Assembly: GCA_007129525.1 (NCBI GenBank)
Contig: SKVI01000042.1
Span: forward strand, 1 to 6,545
DNA length: 6,545 bases
Source of the DNA: Gemmatimonadota bacterium
Lineage (GTDB): Bacteria > Gemmatimonadota > Gemmatimonadetes > Longimicrobiales > Gaopeijiaceae
Reading direction: 5' to 3'
How positions within the stretch are numbered: position 1 is the stretch's first letter; every line of letters begins with the position of its first letter. Below are positions 5,794 to 6,545 of this stretch, in pieces. The notes beneath the pieces are model-generated. The model ran no database searches. It was not told the DNA's origin and worked only from the letters and a program-made list of their open reading frames with translations. The translations under genes were made by a program, and so were the position numbers.

Positions 5794-6545
5794 TCAGTCG
5801 TTGCGCTCGCCCCAGGTGGGTGTGGGGAAGCGGGGATCGGCCTGGGCCACATCCTCGGGCCACACCACCACCTTCTCCCCGTCCTGCCACTGGACGAAGA
5901 CCCCCTGGTTGGCCGTCTGGTATCCTCGCTCGTCCACGGCGTAGTCCCCGAAGATGGTGGTGGTCTCGAGCTCCAGGAGCGTGTCTCTGAGCGCCTCGGA
6001 CTCCAGCGTGCCGGCTTCCTCCGCGGCCTCGACGAAGAGCTGACAGCTCCCGTAGGCCCCGGCGGCGTGAAAGCTGGGAGCCTGTCCGAAGCCGTCGTGG
6101 TAGGCGTCCACGAATTCTTCGATTCCGGGATGCGGTAGACCGGGCTCCCATGCCGAGAGGCCGTAGGTGTACTCGGCCGTCGGCCCGAGCGCTTCCTGGT
6201 ATTCGCTCACGGCGCCCGAAGTCCCGAACATCAGGACGTTGACGTCGGCGGCCTCCATCTGCCGGGTGACGGTCACGAAGTCATCCAGCGCCGACGCGGC
6301 CATGGCCAGCACCTGGACCCCGGCCTCCCCCACCTCGGCCAGAATGTGGCCGAAATCCTCGGTGCCGCTGGCATAGGTGGCGTGGAAGGCCACCTCCATC
6401 CCCCGTTCCCGGGCCAGCTCCAGGGCTCCCTGAGCCGCCGCCTCGGGGAAGAGCTGGTCCTCGTTGATGACCGCGGTTACCTCCAGGTCCCGCTCCGCCG
6501 CCACCTCGATGAGTCCCGCAAGGAAGAGCTCTGCCGGAGGGAGAA
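5794..6545 (-). CDS. LivK-type (Peripla_BP_6) ABC transporter substrate-binding protein, C-terminal 249 residues (5' end beyond window)
   Basis: The frame is open to the right edge, so the N-terminus with any signal peptide or lipobox is missing. The GTG at 6504 is an internal valine, not a start, since family-like sequence continues ahead of it (LPPAELFLAGLIE). The visible part is the second half of a periplasmic binding protein of the branched-chain amino acid/amide/urea class. Counting from the first whole codon, it shows VNVLMFGTSG at 101-110, the YHDGFGQAPSFHAAGAYGS region at 148-166, LFVEAAEEAGTL at 169-180, FGDYAVDERGYQ at 198-209, and the typical ending VFVQWQDGEKVVVWPEDVA followed by FPTPTWGER. 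The protein would bind a small solute outside the membrane and hand it to an ABC permease; no permease or ATPase gene is in view. Known family ligands include leucine, amides and urea. A ligand related to the downstream amidase and GABA enzymes is an inference from position. Confidence 0.88.
   Translation of the reverse strand, partial: LPPAELFLAGLIEVAAERDLEVTAVINEDQLFPEAAAQGALELARERGMEVAFHATYASGTEDFGHILAEVGEAGVQVLAMAASALDDFVTVTRQMEAADVNVLMFGTSGAVSEYQEALGPTAEYTYGLSAWEPGLPHPGIEEFVDAYHDGFGQAPSFHAAGAYGSCQLFVEAAEEAGTLESEALRDTLLELETTTIFGDYAVDERGYQTANQGVFVQWQDGEKVVVWPEDVAQADPRFPTPTWGERND

Noticed and set aside
5794..6504. GTG at 6504 as start of the binding protein
   Set aside because: The same frame continues to the window edge with family-like sequence, and the protein would otherwise lack its entire first half.

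Overview
The window is strongly GC-rich. It carries five protein-coding genes, all on the minus strand, so transcription runs from high to low coordinates. In transcription order they are: the C-terminal part of a LivK-type ABC substrate-binding protein (cut by the right edge), a Sad/YneI-type succinate-semialdehyde dehydrogenase, a GabT-type 4-aminobutyrate aminotransferase, a nitrilase-superfamily amidohydrolase, and the N-terminal 523 residues of a large PLP-dependent Orn/Lys/Arg-type decarboxylase (cut by the left edge). No RNA gene, insertion sequence, CRISPR array or phage gene was seen. The organism is a high-GC bacterium. Gemmatimonadota or a similar soil or marine phylum would fit, but this is a guess from base composition and gene style only.

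Layout. Positions 1-1570 hold the partial decarboxylase. Positions 1600-2496 hold the amidohydrolase, whose GTG start overlaps the gabT stop as GTGA. Positions 2493-3842 hold gabT. Positions 3843-4085 are non-coding and rich in inverted repeats, including a perfect 18-bp palindrome. Positions 4086-5459 hold the dehydrogenase. Positions 5460-5793 are non-coding, with candidate promoter elements and small palindromes. Positions 5794-6545 hold the partial binding protein. gabT, amidohydrolase and decarboxylase are packed as one operon (4-bp overlap, then a 29-bp gap). The dehydrogenase and the binding protein are separated by gaps that could hold their own promoters.

How the genes may work together. 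GabT plus Sad is the classic route from 4-aminobutyrate (GABA) through succinate semialdehyde to succinate; the same pair can take 5-aminovalerate to glutarate. The two genes coupled to gabT, an amino-acid decarboxylase and a C-N hydrolase, look like the steps that supply the omega-amino acid. Decarboxylation of an amide or ureido amino acid followed by amidase cleavage would feed GabT directly. No gene here encodes an amine oxidase, agmatinase, agmatine deiminase, glutamate decarboxylase or lysine monooxygenase, so the textbook putrescine and 5-aminopentanamide routes are not complete in the window. The enzyme families are well supported. The combined pathway and the substrates of the decarboxylase, amidohydrolase and binding protein are inference.
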